From the NCBI GenBank assembly GCA_963691705.1, contig OY829542.1:40979105-41043104 (forward strand): a DNA stretch of 64,000 nucleotides. Direction: 5' to 3'. The DNA is from Viola odorata. Lineage: Eukaryota > Streptophyta > Magnoliopsida > Malpighiales > Violaceae. Below, in pieces: positions 62,192 through 64,000 of the stretch; position 1 is the stretch's first letter, and every line of letters starts with the position of its first letter. The notes below the pieces were generated by a model. It had not been told where the DNA came from. It saw only the letters and a program-made list of their open reading frames with translations, and did not search any database. The position numbers and the translations under genes are program-made.

Positions 62192-62615
62192 ACTTTTCTT
62201 GAAGACCATGCACTACATTGATCATTCACATCAAATTAAGTGCATGGAAAACATTCAGTAGACCTGGTTGATGAGTGGTGCTTGAAAAGTCGAGCCTAAG
62301 ACTATAAATAAGGGAGCTATATATGGGTGGCAACCCATGTTTTCATTTTGTTTTTTATTTATTTCATTTACGTGTGAATAAAATTGATCATCTTTGGGAA
62401 TATCTTATGGATTTAAATTATTTTGTTTCAGGTGCAGAAGTTTGAAAGTTAAAGGGCTACTCTTCCCTTGACCAAGAGAGGAAACTAACACGTCATTACA
62501 AGAATGGAGTATAAAAGGAGCAGTTACCTATTCAAATCACACATAAACTACTAAGTTTTCCTCTCAGCGAAGCTTCAACCTTAGCCCCCGCTTCTGTCCT
62601 ACTGTAGAACATGCC
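62192..62615 (+). other. Post-pol region of an Athila-like element
   Basis: Contains GGGTGGCAACCCATGTTTTC (62323-62342), a phrase common after pol in Athila-type elements, and TATAAATA at about 62302. No intact ORF. Confidence 0.5.
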
Positions 62616-62855
62616 ATGGATGACTTTCCTTGGCCAAGATAAGACTCTATTGCTGTAGAACCAGAAAATGTTCCGAGGTCAAGGTACCAAGAAGAGTTGA
62701 TGGATGCTTTGTTACAAACATAGGAGGAGAAAACCAACCTCTTAAAGAAGCTCTTTGAAGAACAAAAAGCCACAAATAAGCTGCATAACAAGCTTGTAGA
62801 GAATTTGGATAGGGATTTTCCACCACAACCCCCACCACCTGCCTCTACTGCTTGA
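62616..62855 (+). pseudogene. 3' ORF remnant with coiled coil, Athila-like
   Basis: An 80-codon frame from ATG 62616 (MDDFPWPR) with TAA and TAG inside. The second half EEKTNLLKKLFEEQKATNKL is helical and a Pro-rich end FPPQPPPPASTA closes it. It probably is the tail of an Athila 3' ORF. The first stop falls inside a CTTGGCCAAGATAA word. Confidence 0.45.
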
Positions 62856-62926
62856 ACCACACAGGTTCTCTCTTTCCTTTATTTGTTTTATTTTATGTTA
62901 TTTTGTTACCCCTGTGTACTCTCCTA

Positions 62927-62967
62927 CACATTGAGGATAATGTGTCCAATAAGTGTAGGGGTGGTAT
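62927..62967 (+). other. Hairpin and polypurine-like tract, Athila-like 3' region
   Basis: ACACATT-GAGGAT-AATGTGT (62927-62946) is a perfect 7-bp stem. AAGTGTAGGGGTGGTA follows. The same arrangement occurs in element G at 57611-57650. Confidence 0.55.
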
Positions 62968-64000
62968 TTTTTATTTGTATGTGTTTTGGGGTATGTTTTA
63001 AACCTATTTTAAATCTTTGCATGTTGTGTTTGTAAATAAGTTTACATGTTTATCATTTTGAGTATTTTTTGATTAAGTGCTGAACTTATCAAAATTAATT
63101 AAGAATTTCAACTCAACGCAATTCACAATAAAAATTGTAAATAGTGGAAAGAGATTCATCCTCGGGAAAAATGGTGTAACTTTGTTAATCTCTGAAAACC
63201 AGAATTTACACTTAGGTAAAATTTTGGGTGTTTTGTTTTGCAATTAAAAGGCAATAAAATTAAGGACAAAGGAAAATGAAATTGAGTTTTAAGAGTTGTA
63301 AAAGAGACTCCTACTAAAGATCCTAACTAGGCAATATGATTCATAGAATTCGATCATTGATGCAAAGGTCTTAATTCCCAAATTACAGAGTTGCTATAGA
63401 TTCCAAGTCCCTTAGGTCTTCTACTTCCCTCATGTTTTAAACTACTTAAAAGAGACACTCGATGAAATAATCCTAAGCAATTAGAACCTTGTTGGTTAAA
63501 GGGTTTACTAAATTGATTTATCCTAGATAGAGGAAGACAACTCTTAACTAAGACACCTTGTTTATCAGGCGGGGCTTAATTTACTATCTCTAGTCTCAAA
63601 GAGTTAATATTAAACTAAGATCGTACTAGGTGTCTACCTATCTTCTTAGCTATGTCTACCCAAAGCTTTAAAGAATGAAAATCACTACTGAAATCTAAAT
63701 CTAAATTGGCCAGATTTAAACAAGACATGAATAATGCTGACATGCAAGTAGATAGTTCATGAATGCAATTTGGAAAGTGAGAAGATCAATTAGATCTCAC
63801 GAATGCAATAAATCATATTCCTATTGATCTTTACCAGGAATCAATGATGAAATTAGCTAGATCATTGAGCTTAATTTGTGGTAGTTTTATCACCTATTTT
63901 CATGCATCTTGAATGGTAATTCTATCGATTTCAGTATGATTTCCATGCCTTTTGCAGAAAATAATCTTAAAGAGCAAATAAAGAAAAAGGAGCAGAAAAG
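62968..64000 (-). other. A/T-rich terminal region, probable LTR piece from about 63070
   Basis: After the polypurine-like tract the + strand is T-rich. From about 63070, text like GTAAATAGTGGAAAGAGATTC...CTCGGG(A)AAA resembles the 3' end region of solo LTR B1 in reverse (GTGGCAAGTCAGGGTCGAACC). It may be a minus-oriented LTR cut by the window edge. No ORF is supported. Confidence 0.3.

Overview
This is plant nuclear DNA, almost certainly repeat-rich (pericentromere-type) heterochromatin. I find no host gene, tRNA, rRNA or CRISPR array. Nearly every base can be assigned to decayed Ty3/gypsy LTR retrotransposons of three plant lineages: Athila-like (tRNA-Asp-type primer site, FMDD-type RT, lysine-rich 3' ORF), Tat/Retand-like (dual RNase H, antisense ORFs between integrase and 3' LTR) and a chromovirus-like family of CRM/Reina type. 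I cannot name the species.

Layout. (A) 1-6775, minus strand: Athila-like element with Gag end, protease, RT, RNase H, integrase and 3' ORF. (C) 6776-19558, minus strand: chromovirus-like element, truncated in RT and fused to the Gag of A. C is interrupted by two solo LTRs: B1 (6959-8590, duplicated target TTAAG) and B2 (10272-17538, duplicated target GGGCA). B2 in turn hosts a complete but pol-deleted element D (11156-17104, + strand, duplicated target CCTTG). (E and F) 19559-49775: two copies of one Tat family. E runs on the + strand (19559-22866, resuming at 38918-49775). F lies on the minus strand (22867-38923) and sits inside E. The result is an inverted repeat with arms of about 11 kb. 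(H) about 49789-52698, + strand: Athila-like RT/RNase H/integrase fragment plus 3' ORF. (G) 52699-60832, + strand: Athila-like element with two LTRs of about 1.56 kb whose RT-RNase H-integrase core has been replaced by a short unrelated linker. 60957-61735: 3' tip and LTR of a chromovirus-like element. 61736-63050: LTR end and 3' region of another Athila-like element. About 63070-64000: probable LTR piece cut by the window edge.

The most interesting content is the cargo of the Tat family. Downstream of integrase, on the opposite strand, each copy carries four ORFs: a 125-aa protein, a proline-rich/acidic 140-aa protein, and two paralogous proteins with an N-terminal domain resembling the 'putative gypsy type transposon' family (PF04195-like) and a coiled-coil C-terminus. 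Each ORF has its own TATA-like box, and the last gene has GT-AG introns readable only in the antisense direction, one with a TACTAAC branch motif. The two arms keep different ORFs intact. Other notable signals are tandem repeats 3' of integrase, paired TGACGTCA boxes in the Tat LTR, dispersed TCTTGGCCAAGA and GCCCTCGAC words in the Athila-like elements, a co-varying hairpin upstream of Athila-type polypurine tracts, and nonsense codons that are nearly all C-to-T or G-to-A, mostly at CAG.
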